The notes: a model not told the origin generated them from the letters alone. A stretch of 64,000 nucleotides of DNA from Bactrocera neohumeralis (GCF_024586455.1 NC_065923.1:36814370-36878369); one strand, 5' to 3'; positions 32,541 to 44,575 are shown, numbered from the stretch's first letter. Made by a program: numbers and translations.

Positions 32541-33960
32541 ATTGAATAGTAATCAGCACCGATTCATATTTCAACCGCATATTTGTCAAAAACCCTCATA
32601 GTTATATTTTCAAAGGTCTATTAAGCGATTATGATATATGATTTATACTCAGAGTGCTTCTTTAACATTTGGAAGGCATTATAGAATAAAGATCGTTCCA
32701 AAATAATTAGGTGTCATTTAAAATCTCTTTTATTGTAGTCCTCTCAAAATTTCCTATCCAAAGTAGTTGGAGATTATTTCGTTAAAATGCTCTAGTTTTA
32801 TGTCAAATCAATGTTCCTATTGGGCATTCTTCAATGGGCATTCGTTCTTTCTCCTCCGTTATCCAGACAGACTGAGGTTGAAGCATCTCGGCAGTCTTGC
32901 ACTCGGCGTACCATGAGCCATAATCAAAACTAAATTTAGCCGTTTCAACAAATTTGTGATAGGTTTAAGGCGCTTTGTCGATTTGAAAGGATCGTATGAT
33001 GAATTATATAGGAGTTCCCTCTTAGGATCGACATCTTAACATAACCTAATATTACTTAACGTGACTTAGTGCCTCCATAAAATGTATTATAGCTCAGCTT
33101 CATATGTTCAAGAGCCCGGACGTCGGTCTGCTTGAAATATATGACATGATATAATAGTAAAAGACATACATATATAGTATGTAGTATGTATATCAGCTCT
33201 AACAAAGCACAGCTTTTTGTGCCAATAAAAAAATAGCTGTATTTTGCTTAAAAAAAAATCAAGAAATTCAATACTTAAATATATACTCGATAAATCCCAA
33301 TGTATGTAAAGACTAACTGTACTTATATGTTGTTTACTGCCGGTTTTTAAACAAACTTGACGCAGAGGAAAATCAAGTTCTCTTCCGGTAAGCGGATGAC
33401 AGCTGAATGGAGAACATAAGCTACCCAGCTCATTGGTTTGAGTTTTTGATTTTTAAATTTTTTTGTGTTCCAAATGTAGTTACCACACATTCTTATGTGT
33501 GGTATATCTGCTATAGCATTTACTTCCGCCCTCATGGATGTCACATAACGGCATGACAGCCTTTTCAGTTAGCTGTTTATTCTTCTCTAACGAAAAGCTG
33601 AAACATATCCGCGCATATATAGTATGTACATACATACGTACAACATGATAACAGATTGTCTGAATAAAAACTGTAGAGGCTTTCACTTACTGCGGTAGCA
33701 CAAAAATCCCATCTTTCAATTCATTTTGGCCAATACATACTAACATATGTACATACGTATGGGGTATTCTCGTGATATGCCCAGAGGAATTGTCAGTTAC
33801 TAATTTTCAAACGCTACATGTCTCTTTGTATCTGTATTGATGTAAATGCAGTGAGACCAAAGAGGTGAAAGTCAAACATTCCGAATTTGATGCTCCAATG
33901 TTTTTATGGAGATGATATGTATAATACTTTGTCTTAATTCTTAGTATTTGTTAACTAAGA
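32541..33960. other. Unassigned AT-rich DNA
   Basis: No gene or family is recognised. TAACATAACCTAATATTAC near 33040 is like the AGGTTAGG-rich 3' tails of tephritid non-LTR debris rather than telomere repeat. ACATACATACGT-type short palindromes lie near 33610 and 33740. Confidence 0.35.
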
Positions 33961-33964
33961 CTAT

Positions 33965-34690
33965 AAAAATTATATATTTAGACCAAATATTATCTTCCAA
34001 AATCTATTATCGTGAGCAAGCGACTTGACATAACCCTACCAAAAATAGTCCAGTGGTGTTATATCGCGCGATCTTGGAGACCACACCACCGGCCCACGGG
34101 TTTCCGTCAATAAATAGATTGCTTCGTTGCTGTATAGCTTGTAGCACCATCTTGTTAGAACCAAAGCTCATCCACATCAACATCCTCTAATTCAGATACG
34201 AAAAAGGCATTAACCATGGCTTTATAGCATTCCCTTCCTTTGAAGAGATATGGGCTAACGTTTCCATCTCCGTAGATTACATTTTGAAGATATAAAGGCG
34301 TCGCAAAAGTAGCATATGGATAATCACCCCTCCAAATGCCACAATTTTGTTTACTAGCAGAGCAAAAATGAACTTCCTCGCTGAACCAAATCTCATCTGG
34401 GCCCATTCATCGAAATTGGAACGAGCTTGCTGTCAGTTCGGCATCAATGCTTTCACAAGTTGGTAAACTCACGAGTTTTGTAAACCCGAAAACCACGATC
34501 CTACGTCAAAATCTTCTATAAAGTAGATGGAGATAGCTCAAATTTCGGCGCATGATGTCTTCGACACTCTGCTTCACAGCAACAACAGCTTTTTTGGTGC
34601 GCTTTGTTATTCGAGATAGTAGATTATTTTCTCTTCTTTAGTAAAAACAGTTATTCTATGAAATCTCGAAAATGACAAAGGATTTTTCGT
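33965..34690 (-). mobile_element. DD41D-related mariner, second subfamily, copy 6
   Basis: Minus frame 34406-34155 reads MGPDEIWFSEEVHFCSASKQ, then NCGIWRGDYPYA. The first catalytic Asp of LFSDE is replaced (WFSEE). VSPYLFKGRECYKAMVNAFF and LEDVDVDELWF lead to a WF-x-QDGATSYTA remnant near 34140. The N-terminal side continues as AVVAVKQSVEDIMRRN near 34560-34600. Diverged and inactive. Confidence 0.7.
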
Positions 34691-35188
34691 ACTCAGCGAC
34701 CTACCGAGTATGGATGCTGAAAGGTTATCCAGCTCTACACTAGTCTAATTAGTTCCTACTTTTGTTTAGCATTTCTCACCTCACAAACTCATGCAAAGGG
34801 CATATCCCCTTACCCTTATTTTGCATAATTGTAAGCGCATGTCTGTCCATGTATGTATTTATTTATATCAACATACAGTTTAGAAGGGGAGAATAAAATC
34901 GCGACAAGCGCTTTTCAAATGCAGGCAAAATTTGCGACAATTTTCATTTAAATGTCTGTCTAGACACTCAACGAGCGCGTCAACGTTGTCGTAATGATGA
35001 TGACTTTTTAATAACACGAGCAATGTGTGATGGGCCCAAAATAAGCAAGCAAACAACGCGCCCAAAACCTATGGCAAATGGAACATCGTCTGCGTTCAGA
35101 CGAGGATGGTTTTGTCGCCCCATAACAAGTAAATTTTCTCTTTGTGTCGCTCGTTGCGTTAACACGACTGTAACATATTGATTATCTT
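34691..35188. other. TE-poor island
   Basis: 34860-35160 has several CpGs (AACGAGCGCGTCAACG near 34970) and ATTTAAATG cores but no coding exon. It lies between a mariner and LINE copy E. Confidence 0.3.
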
Positions 35189-35189
35189 A

Positions 35190-35680
35190 TTCTTTTTTGG
35201 AGTAGACACCGCTTACGCGGTTATAGCCGAGTCAACAACAACGAGCCAGTTATTCTTCCTGTTCGCTGTTTGGTGCCAATTGGAGTTTCCAAGTGTAGCC
35301 GGGTTGTTCTTATTTTCCAACGAAGTAAAGGTCTTCGTCTTCTTCTGTTTCCCTAGACAGATACTGCGTCGAATACTTTCAGAGTTTTCGTCCATTCGGA
35401 CGTCATGACTTAGCCAGCATAGCTGCTGTCTCTTGATTCGCTAAACTATGTCAGTGGCGCATCCTTTACAGCCGCAGAATCTTTCTCTCAAAAACTTGTA
35501 ACGCCGACTCATCAGATGTTGTCATCGTCCATGCCTTAGCACCATATAGCAAGACGGGGATGATAAGTGACTTGTAGAATTTGGTCTTTGTTCGTCTAGA
35601 GAGGACTCTACTTATCAATTGCATACTCCATTCGATGTAGCACCTGTTGGCAAGAGGATTCAAAGGCCAATAACAGCATT
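35190..35680 (-). mobile_element. LINE copy E, 3' part
   Basis: Minus frame 35663-35466 reads NPLANRCYIEWSMQLISRVL, then SRRTKTKFYKSLIIPVLLYG and AWTMTTSDESALQVFERK. These are the fingers of the C-terminal domain that follows the RT. The final part (MDENSESI, NNPATLGNSNWHQTA) and the 3' end at 35190 follow. An inverted endonuclease segment adjoins it. Confidence 0.8.
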
Positions 35681-35754
35681 ACTGCTGGTTCCAAGAAATT
35701 CATTCAAGTTAGTAAAGTTCTCTGAGCGTCACTTGGGAGTGGCCAGAAATGATT

Positions 35755-36250
35755 ATTGTACGCATTACGGATAACGATTTTAGCGCATGCACCTGGAATG
35801 TCCGGTTCCTTAATTGGGAAGGTGCCGCTGCCCAGCAGGTTGATGTTCCCCTTAGAGTAAAGGCTGACATCACGGTCGTCCAAGAAATGCGATGGACGGG
35901 ATAAAGACTGAGACGAGTAGATCCTTGTGGCATTTACTACAGTGGCCATATAAAGGACCGAAAATTCGGTGTAGGATTCGTGATGAGAGAGATACTCCGT
36001 CGCCGATCCTGGCATTCACCCCGTTGGATGAACGTCTAGCCACAATCCGCATCAAAGCCAAGTTCTTCAACGCAGGATTGCGCCCACGTCCCGACGGAAG
36101 AGAAATACGATCTGATCAAAGATACCTTCTATGAGCGCTTGGAAATACCCATAAGCGCTGCTCCCGCCACGATGTCAAAATCGTGCTTGGTGACTTTAAC
36201 GCCAGGGTGGGTAAAGAAGTTATCTTTGACACAACAGTCAAACCGGTTTG
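35755..36250 (+). mobile_element. LINE copy E, inverted 5' endonuclease segment
   Basis: The plus strand reads CTWNVRFLNWEGAAAQQVDV at about 35783-35842, VKADITVVQEMRWTG near 35860-35903, IYYSGHIKDRKFGVGFVMR near 35935-35990 and LATIRIKAKFFN near 36038. KDTFYERLE follows near 36120. It is the AP-endonuclease domain, with stops at about 35905 and later. Its orientation opposes that of the 3' part only 75 bp away. Confidence 0.75.
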
Positions 36251-37640
36251 AGCGACAAACAGAGTCCTCGTGTGAACACAGTCAAACCCAACGCAGAGCG
36301 AAACCGTACACCGGATCACATAGAATGGGAAGCAAACAAAACATAAGCAAAGGAAAAAGTTTGAAATCAAATGAAATGTAAAATTTATGAATTTTAATTG
36401 CACACGCCCAGCCACGAGTGCGGCATTCAGATAATTTTCACACATACACTCACACATGCATCCGCATATAAGTATGTATAAGTATGTAAATGCGAGGCTT
36501 GAAATTAGAATGGAAATGCTACACTTAAAACGATGAAGCAATAAGCACAAAAACACAACAACAACTCAATTCAACAAAAGCTATAAAAGCAGAAATAATT
36601 TAACACATTTTGAACTTGTTTGGATTTCGCGAACGCCGTGTTGTGCACAGACATACCCGTACAAGCGCATTCATGCAAGAGCATGCTTCTCACATGTATG
36701 GTAGCAGGTTTGCGTGTGTGTGTGGGTGTGTTGTTTTTAAATTGATTTAATTGTTGCTGCATTTCGCGTTGCATTATTCTTTATTCATTCATTTATTTGT
36801 ATTTATTGTTGGTATTGTTGTACACTTTCTGTTGCTCTCGTTCGACTGCGCGCTGCGCTCGTTGTCGTGTCAGCCGGTCGCAATAAATCATCGCCAATGC
36901 GCTGCCATTGCGGTTGTTTGCGTTCGGTCAGTTTGTCTGTCGTTTTTCCGATTGTGCACAACACCCACACAATGGCTGTTGTTGTTGCGTTTTCGCCTTA
37001 TTGTTGTTATCATTGCCGTCAATAGCGCTGACAACAGCGACGACATGTTTGCTGCAGTGCGTAGTTTTTGCTGCTTTTATGAGAGTGTGTGTATGTGTGT
37101 GTGTGGTTGTTGTTTCTGTTGTCTACTACTTTTCATAGTTTTTGCGCGAAGTGGGATTTATGAGAAAAAAACGAACGCTTTATCACATTGACACCACATC
37201 GACTGTGGCAGTGGCAGCCACGGAACGGGGCGCTGGCGGAGATCTGTGTCGGCGAATGCGGTCGATGTCGGGCAACCGCCAATTCAAACGGTTGCTGCTG
37301 CCGTTACTGTTGAAATTCTCTGTTATTTTGATTTCATCACTTCTTATTTTTGCTTCTGTAGCAGCATTGTTGCTCTTCCGCTATGACACCGCCCAGCCCT
37401 TCCATTGTACTCGTGTTCAAAATACACTTTAATCAATTTTCAACATTCATTCATTTTCGCACATTGCACCCCGGAGACCAAAGCGTGGCAGTGGCAATAA
37501 AAAAAAACTGTAAAGAAAGATCGAATGTTGTTCCGTTTTTAATGTTTTTAAGGCGTGTACAAAATGTGAAAAACGGTCCAAATAACGATAAAAAGCGTAA
37601 AGCCCGCGGAGAAACAGTGTTTTATTTCTTTATATGAAAG
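36251..37640. other. GC-richer TE-poor island, candidate promoter or untranslated exon
   Basis: 36800-37430 is rich in CpG (GACTGCGCGCTGCGCTCGTT near 36844, GGCGGAGATC near 37233) and in GTT/GTG runs. Minus-strand reading gives CAGTCGAACGAGAGCAACAG near 36850, similar in style to fly transcription starts. The 146-codon plus frame at 36751-37191 is a by-product of TTG/TGT-rich sequence. Direction and function are unproven. Confidence 0.3.
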
Positions 37641-38735
37641 GGAGGATAATTTTAGAAATTCTTCCTCCAAACTTTCAAGCCGTATGTTGATTTTCCTTGG
37701 AGTTTTCTACGTAGGAAACTGTTTTTCAAAACCCCATCTTAAGCGATATACATGTGAACTCACCTGCATGTGACGAAGTGACATTCACACCATAATAATG
37801 TGGTTCACTACCGGATTTTCGGGTCTCAAACAAGCCGTCATTGGCCAACTACAAGTAGTTGTGCATTCGCAAGATCATTCTGGCCTAGAGTAAATCATAA
37901 GAAGTCTGAGGGACTGTTCGCTCTCACAAGGCCTCAATGATTGTAGGAGTTCTAATTGGATACAGTCCGACCGGGATTCTTGCACTAAGATTGAATATCT
38001 TGCCGAATGCCAGTTGCATCAACTGTTTACAAAATATAATCATCTCAACACTTCCACATTGAACGTTCCGCAGTTGCCTCATCAAAGCAAAAAACCCCTT
38101 GGATCTCATAATTTAATACATTCTCGTGAACAGAGAAAAATATAAATAAAAGACCTAAGCAGATTTGTGATAGGTTGAGGGCGCTTTGCCGATAATTGAT
38201 ACCCAACTAAAGGGGTTTTTCGCCTGTGCTATACATAGCAGTCTAAGTATAATTTCTCCGCCATGTTGAAAGATCGGCCATCTAACCTAACCTATTACTC
38301 CTTCTCTTGAACTGAATAGTCTCCTTGGTAAATGCTTCTCTCTATAATCGTACATGACCGTGATTAGACCAATTTGTTTGAACGTCTTTAAAAGCACAAC
38401 AGGTGTCTTTGATTCGAAAAGCGTTAGAAAGAAGAGAGGCGAATCGAACACACTATATCAATTCTTCAAACAGACCGACCGCACTTGGAAAGACAAGCTG
38501 TCGTTATCTGTCATAAGATGTAGTTGTAAACTTATAAGAAAGCAAGAAAATAATACCGAGTTATCTTTTTGGAAACCGAATGTCAGTCATCGATTCCCCC
38601 AAATATCAGATATCATACAGAGACCACTACGATACTTTTAGGAAGCAAACATATGACATACTTACATATGTGTGTTAGACGATATCTAATAAACTATGGT
38701 ATACATTATGGTGACACTCCATTTTCGCTATACCA
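37641..38735. other. Unassigned DNA
   Basis: 38150-38300 (TTTGTGATAGGTTGAGGGCGC to CTAACCTAACCTATT) shares wording with 32945-32975 (TTTGTGATAGGTTTAAGGCGC), so it is a dispersed repeat fragment of unknown type. The remainder shows nothing recognised. Confidence 0.35.
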
Positions 38736-39786
38736 TTTTTATACTCTCGCAACAATGTTGCTAAGGAGAGTATTATAGTTTTGTTCACATAACGGTTGTT
38801 TGTAAGTCCTAAAACTAAAAGAGTCAGATATAGGGTTATATATACCAAAGTGATCAGGGTGATGAGTAGAGTCGAAATCCGGATGTCTGTCTGTCCGTCC
38901 GCCCGTCCGTGCAAACTGTAACTTGAGTAAAAATTGAGATATCATGATGAAACTTGGTACAAGTATTCCTTGGCTCCATAAGAAGGTTAAGTTCGAAGAT
39001 GGGCAAAATCGGCTCACTGCCACGCCCACAAAATGGCGGAAACCGAAAACCTATAAAATGTCATAACTAAGCCATAAATAAAGATATTAAAGTGAAATTT
39101 GGCACAAAGGATCGCAATAGGGAGGGGCATATTTGGTCGCAATTTTTTTTGGAAAAGTGGGCGTGGCCCCGCCCCTACTAAGTTTTTTGTACATATCTCG
39201 AAAACTACTATAGCTATGTCAACCAAACTCTATAGAGTCGTTTTCTTCAGGCATTTCCATATACAGTTCAAAAATCGGATAATAACCACGCCCACCTCCC
39301 ATACAAAGGTTATGTTAAAAATCACTAAAAGTGCGTTAACCGACTAATAAAAAACGTCAGAAACACTAAATTTTACGGAAGAAATGGCAGAAGGAAGCTG
39401 CACCCAGGCTTTTTTTTTAAATTGAAAATGGGCGTGGCGTCGCCCACTTATGGACCAAAAACCATATCTCGGGAACTACTCGATCGATTTCAATGAAATT
39501 CGGTATGTAATATTTTCTTAACACCCTGAAGACATGTACAAAATATGGGTGAAATCGGTTCACAACTACGGCTTCTTCCAATATAACGCTATTTTGAATT
39601 CCATCTGAAGCCTTCTCTGTATAATATATACATTAGGAACCAATGATGATAGCGGAATAAAACTTAACAAAAATACGGTATTTGAAAAATATGTAAATGA
39701 CGTATAATGAAATCTCGATTATCACTTTATCATGCGAGAGTATAAAATGTTCGGTGACACCCGAACTTAGCCCTTCCTTACTTGTT
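38736..39786 (+). repeat. Hairpin/(GTCY)n repeat family 2, complete copy 1
   Basis: The 5' imperfect palindrome TATACTCTCGCAACA...TTGCTAAGGAGAGTAT is at about 38740. A GTCTGTCTGTCCGTCCGCC run lies near 38884. Multiple GGGCGTGGC or CCACGCCC motifs sit at about 39022, 39160, 39286 and 39430. A 3' hairpin GTTCGGtgacacCCGAAC lies near 39750, and it ends CCTTCCTTACTTGTT. It is close to identical with 44819-45879 and is non-coding. Confidence 0.85.
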
Positions 39787-40775
39787 GTAGTACGATTTGT
39801 CTTTTGTTGCAAAATTTTGCTTGGGCGTTCACCTCTACATCCAAAGAATATTCCTTCCCAGCGAATACTATTTTCAGATCTGAGAGCAGGAAATGGTCAC
39901 TAGGAGCCAGATCTGTAGAATACTGAGGCAATTCGGAGCCGAATTCATAGATATTTTCCATCGTTTGGTTGTGATACGGTGCATTGTCTTGATGAAACAA
40001 CACTTTCGTTTTCTTTAAATATGTCAGCTTTTCGGCGGTTTCGTTCTTCAGACGGTCCAATAACGCTATGTAATAGTCGCTGTTGATGGTCCTTCCATTT
40101 TCAAGGTAGTCCATAAAAAGTATTCCATGCGCATTTCAAAATACAGACGCTGGCAAGGTCAGCCAGCCGACTGTTGAGTTTTTCCACGCGTTGGAGCGTG
40201 TTCATCGTATGCAGTCCTCTCGGATGGCTGTTGATTGAACTTTGGAATAAAATGATGATAAATGATTTCATCCACTTTCACATATCGACGCAAAACCTCG
40301 GGTTCATTACGCTTGAACATATCAAAACACTGCTTTCAATCTTCAACTCGTCGTTGTTTTTGGTCAAAATTGAGCTCACACGGCAACCACTTTGCACAGA
40401 GCTTTCTCTTACCCAAATATTCGTGAATGATTTGATGTACACGTTCAGTTGATATCTTTAGAGTGCTTGCTATCTGGAAGAACTTCACTTCACGTCATCC
40501 AAAATTATTTTGTAAACTTGTTTAATGTTTTGGTCGGTAACAACTTCTTTTGGACATCCACTGCGTTCAGCGGCTTCGGTGCTCATTTCACCATGTCTTA
40601 ACTTAACATACCAATCTTTGATAGTTACTTTTTCTGGACAGTGTCCGGAAACTCGTCATCAATCCAAACCTTGACTTCAGCTGTATTTTTCGCATCAACA
40701 AGCAATATTTCTTTTCTCGAGTGGAATGAAGAAAGTTGAGAGCTCAAAATTTTCAAATCCAATTTGTATGATATA
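39787..40775 (-). pseudogene. DD34D-type mariner transposase, nearly full length
   Basis: Minus frame 40114-39767 reads MDYLENGRTINSDYYIALLD and FHQDNAPYHNQT. The second Asp is D43 and the third is D73 in STDLAPSDHFLL. Only 29 residues separate them, so about five codons are missing from a 34-residue spacing. N-terminal pieces lie to the right: AEVKVWIDDEFPDTVQKK near 40620-40680, then NAVDVQKKLLPTKTLNK near 40520-40570. The C-terminus is cut by the family 2 repeat. A second copy of this mariner lies at 60.5-61.2 kb. Confidence 0.75.
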
Positions 40776-41884
40776 TCACCCTTTATCTGAATTCGCCGGC
40801 CGCCACTAGCAACGCCAACTTAAATTAGATGCTTGTAACAAGAGCTACAACAACTAGTGCCACATACCACCTCGTCGTTGCCAAGCAGCAGAGTCAATCA
40901 ATCTGTCAAACGACAAGCCTGCAATGAAGCGCACGGGGCGCCGCTCGCTCAAAAAGTTTTGCAGTATTTTCCGCGTGTTAGGCAACGTCAGTGCACTTCG
41001 GTCCAGATGCTTGGAAATATAACAAATTGCAAAAGAATAGTTGCGTAGAGAAGTCAACTTCAAGCCGTCACACACATACACGCGTCTTCCAGATGTGAGG
41101 CGAATTTCGCAAAAAGTGCTCGAGTTGAAAGAAAATCTCATTTTTATTATTTCGTGACGAGATAAATCAAAATTGTTGTTGAAAAAATAAAGTCTTTATG
41201 CGATTCTTCGCACATTGCTAAAGTTTGTATTCGAAAACTTCTGACGTAAATCTGAGGTGTACGTACACACAAACACACAGAAGCGCAAGAGCAGAAGTGA
41301 AAAACATGAAATGGCACTAACACAGTGACAAAAGACTTGAGATGTAAAACGGCGCTGACTGTTTAAATATTTTTTTTTTTTTTTCTTCTTTTACTTAACC
41401 GGTACTTAACCCGGTTTAATGACTTTCTCCATGGAATGCACATTTTTTCTTGATCGCCTACAAAACTACTTTTTTTAATGGTGTTGGTAATTGAAATGCG
41501 TAAAATAATGGTGAACAGCTTTAAAAAAAAGCCAATCGAAAGCGCTTGACTTTAGAGGTCGTTTTAAAAGCCAAGCAGTTGTGTTGAATTCAGTTATGAT
41601 ATTAATTTTTCAACGTTATTTGTAGTAATCCTGGATTCACATTTTTCTACCGAAGCTATATTCGATTTTATTGGTTTTGGAAATTCATATGGAAAGCTTT
41701 TTGTACGCAAGAACTGTGAATTTAATATAATATTAATTTTTGATTGGACAAAACACACAAAGCTACGATGAAGAGTCATCAAAATTTTCCTTCAATAAGT
41801 TCATTGATAAATTCATCATTAAAAAGTCATTACTCATGACCCTTTAGCGTTCTTCATTGGCGGTAAAAATAGGGCAAACACTAA
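40776..41884. other. TE-poor CpG-rich island, candidate 5' exon or promoter
   Basis: 40790-41140 is notably CpG-rich (CGCACGGGGCGCCGCTCGCTC near 40930) and has an initiator-like GTCAGTGC near 40987. It lies about 5 kb upstream of the LDLa exon on the + strand, a plausible place for an untranslated first exon. No donor can be fixed. 41360-41880 is AT-rich with a T-run near 41371-41384. Confidence 0.3.
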
Positions 41885-42333
41885 TTTTAGAATAAGTATG
41901 AACCGATGATTACCTCTGACATCAGCACATCCCGAAAAGTGACTTGTTTAGAATGTAATGACGTTGCAACAATGGCTTGTGGATTATCATCACTACAAAT
42001 GCGACAATTTTGTTTATTAACATATCCATTCGACCAGGAGTGAGCTTCGTTATTGACCGAAAATTTTTTGTGAAAATCGAGATCTGTGGCCATCTTACTT
42101 TGGGCCCATTCACCGAATGTGCAACGCCCTTGTTAGTCAGTTGGCTTCAATTCTGGCATGAGTTGGATTTTGTATGCTCGCAAACCAAGTTCCTTCTTCA
42201 AAATCTTCATAAAGTCAATATACACAGCCAGATGGACTCATTGGGTTCTTCTTCGAAACGCTAGTCCTCAGCAGCAAAAATGTCTTCGATGCGCACTCTC
42301 GGGCATCATCGAGGATGTGCATTATCCACTAGT
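41885..42333 (-). mobile_element. DD41D-related mariner, second subfamily, copy 7 (left part)
   Basis: Minus frame 42093-41887 reads MATDLDFHKKFSVNNEAHSW, then SNGYVNKQNCRICSDDNPQ and LHSKQVTF. It matches the FHKKILFSDEAHFWLNGYVN and NPQVIVE-LPLHPQKVT block of the lineage; the first Asp (SDE) is Asn here (NNE). N-terminal sequence continues rightward and is broken at 42333 by a LINE. Confidence 0.75.
42321..42333. repeat. Target-site duplication, left copy
   Basis: ATTATCCACTAGT, 13 bp, is identical to 42855-42867 and brackets LINE copy F. Confidence 0.85.
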
Positions 42334-42854
42334 CTTCCTCTTCTTCTTTATTGGCGTAGACACTGCTTACGCGATTATAGCCGAGTTAACAACGGCGCGC
42401 CAGTCGTTTCTTCTTTTCGCTACGTGGCGGCAATTGGATATTCCAAGCGAAGCTAGGTCCTTCCGTCACTTGCTCTTTAAAACGGAGTGGATGTCTTGCT
42501 CTTCTTCTGCTTCCCCTGGCGTGTGCTGCGTTGAATACTTTCAGAGCTGGAGTGTTAGTCGCTGTCTTTTAATTCGCTGAACTATGTCAATGTCGTCATA
42601 TATCTAATACAGCTCATGGTTCCATCGAATGCGGTATTCGCCGTGGCCAACGCGCAAAGGACCATAAATCTTTCGCAGAACTTTTCTCTCGAAACGACTC
42701 ATCAGTTGTTGCCATCGTCCAAGCCTCTGCACCATATAGCAGGACGGAAGTTATAGAGTTTGGTTTTTGTTCGTTGAGAGAGGACTTTATTTCTCAATTG
42801 GCTACTTAGTCCGAAGTAGCACCTGTTGGCAAGAGTTATCCTGCGTTGGATTTG
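42334..42854 (-). mobile_element. LINE copy F, 521-bp 5'-truncated insertion
   Basis: The 3' end is CTTCCTCTTCTTCTTTATTGG at 42334. The minus strand carries the C-terminal domain only: GYFGLSSQLRNKVLSQR-like near 42780-42830, FERKVLRKIYGPLRVGHGEY near 42625-42690 and IRYMT-like DELY near 42600. It is bounded on both sides by a perfect 13-bp target-site duplication, which gives exact ends. Confidence 0.85.
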
Positions 42855-43020
42855 ATTATCCACTAGTATGATGTGCGAAACCGATCCATGCTTGCTCGAA
42901 TTACCGCCGCTTTCGAGCGTTTATCTCGACAAATATTGGACGCAGAATGCCTACAGAGGACGCAAACATTATTCTGGAGTAAGTCTGCTCAATATTTCAA
43001 AGTATTGCCTCATTGAAAAC
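42855..43020 (-). mobile_element. DD41D-related mariner copy 7 (right part) with right target-site duplication
   Basis: After the duplicated ATTATCCACTAGT (42855-42867), the minus strand reads SMDRFRTSYTLVDN across the insertion point, the RTTFTLVDN helix region of this lineage. Joining sides in thought restores a continuous helix-turn-helix linker, so the LINE entered an existing mariner. Confidence 0.7.
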
Positions 43021-44249
43021 CACATGACTAAAAATGTTCTTTAATAAGAGGCGTTTAAATAGTAAAGACATTTATAAAAGGCAGAAAGATCATCGATAAA
43101 ATATCTTTTAAAGTATTACTTTTTACCAACTGAATTTTGGATAACAGTTAAACCACGCTCTTCACAGTTTTTCGTCAAATAACTCAGGGACTGAGATGTA
43201 AAAACGATAAGATAATCACATTGTTCTTTAGCTGCACTGCTGTCTGCTACTGAAACCTCCTCGCAGTGAAATAGCTAATGGAACTTTAATAACATCAAAG
43301 AATTGAGAATTTGATTAGTCGGCTTTTGCTCTCTCATTGATTTCTCTATTCAGCAAGTTGATGGACATTCTCAAGGCAAGTATAATCTGAATGAAATAAA
43401 CAAAAGACATGAAATAACCGGTTTTTTATAGAGATCCAGAGACCTAGGTATTATCTTGAGATCTTTCCATTTTCGCTACCGTAGGGGTATTAACAATTCA
43501 TTCTAATTTAAATTTATACGAGACATCCACTTATCATGAAAAACGATCCATGTACACAAATATTGCTCACAATTTTTTTTAAATGTCCAATTTTAAACCA
43601 CAAAAATACCTTTATGTTTTTGCTCGTCATATTCAGCTTATTTTTATATTTGCAGCAAGTATGAGAAATATTATGCCGTCCACTCGCCACTTTTTCCTTC
43701 GTTTTATATGATTACATTCTTGATGATATAATTGGAAGTCATTGTTGACCATAATTAACCAGCGCTGTCAGTTGAAAAGGTTTTTGTCAAAATGGCGTTG
43801 CACTTTAGTCGTTGTACTCCTGACTTTTCTCTTTATATCTCTACTCACGTCCTCATCTAACAGTTTTGGTCAGATAATTAGACCACAACTATATTTTAAT
43901 TAAACAATTTTCCTGCCGAATTGTGTAATCCATATCAAAGTTCTGTAGAATAATTAGCTAAATTTCAAAGAAACTTCAGCATTTCAACTTAATTTTCAAA
44001 CTTATAAATGCCTACATATGTAAGTATATACTGAGATTTTACAGGATCAGGAATGCCTTTAAACATTTTTTATCTAAGAGAACACTTTTTATTACATACA
44101 TTCCGTCAAAAAAGTCAAGCATATTCGTGGTACATGTGATAACGGACATTTTTTCGACCTATGGTTTTCAATAAGACAACTTTTTTTTTGAAGCCAAATT
44201 TTTGAAAGTTGTTACATGATTTATACTCTGATTTGGGTATACTACGGAA
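43021..44249. other. Unassigned AT-rich DNA
   Basis: No transposon motif, coding exon or terminal repeat is recognised. The AT content is high with short T runs. Confidence 0.4.
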
Positions 44250-44575
44250 CAACCTTACCAAAATAATGGACACTAGCTACGTCGAATAATCGGTAAATGG
44301 GTCCACAGCCACATTTGGTTGAATGGCAACCTTAATGAACAAAATTGTCCCATTTAGAGTGATGATAATCTATAAACCATTGTTTAGACGCCGGTACATG
44401 CTCAAAAAGTAACTATCTGGTATGCTCTATGGACAAAGGGAATCATTGGTCAATGCATCTTCAAAAATTAATTGACGAAGAATTGTCATAACATTGTCAA
44501 TAAATTACAAAAAGTTATGAATCTAGCAGGGATGATGTTTTGGGAACATTTGAATTTTTTTGCGCCTTTTTCGAA
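44250..44575 (+). mobile_element. DD41D-related mariner, second subfamily, fragment copy 8
   Basis: The plus strand reads HSHIWLNGNLNEQNCPI near 44310-44360, TPVHAQKVTIWYALWTKGII near 44390-44450 and GQCIFKN. It matches the SHFWLNGYVNKQNCRI and VTIWFALW-KGIIGPYFF block of the family. Both ends are lost. Confidence 0.65.

Noticed and set aside
36751..37191. 146-codon plus-strand frame rich in Val, Leu, Cys and Phe
   Set aside because: The residues follow from TTG/TGT-rich sequence; there is no domain and overlapping frames in other phases are equally open. Not called as a gene.
38285..38306. Telomere-like CTAACCTAACCTATT (also near 33040 and 55143)
   Set aside because: Too short and imperfect; AGGTTAGG-type words are common in fly non-LTR debris, and Diptera generally lack simple telomere repeats.
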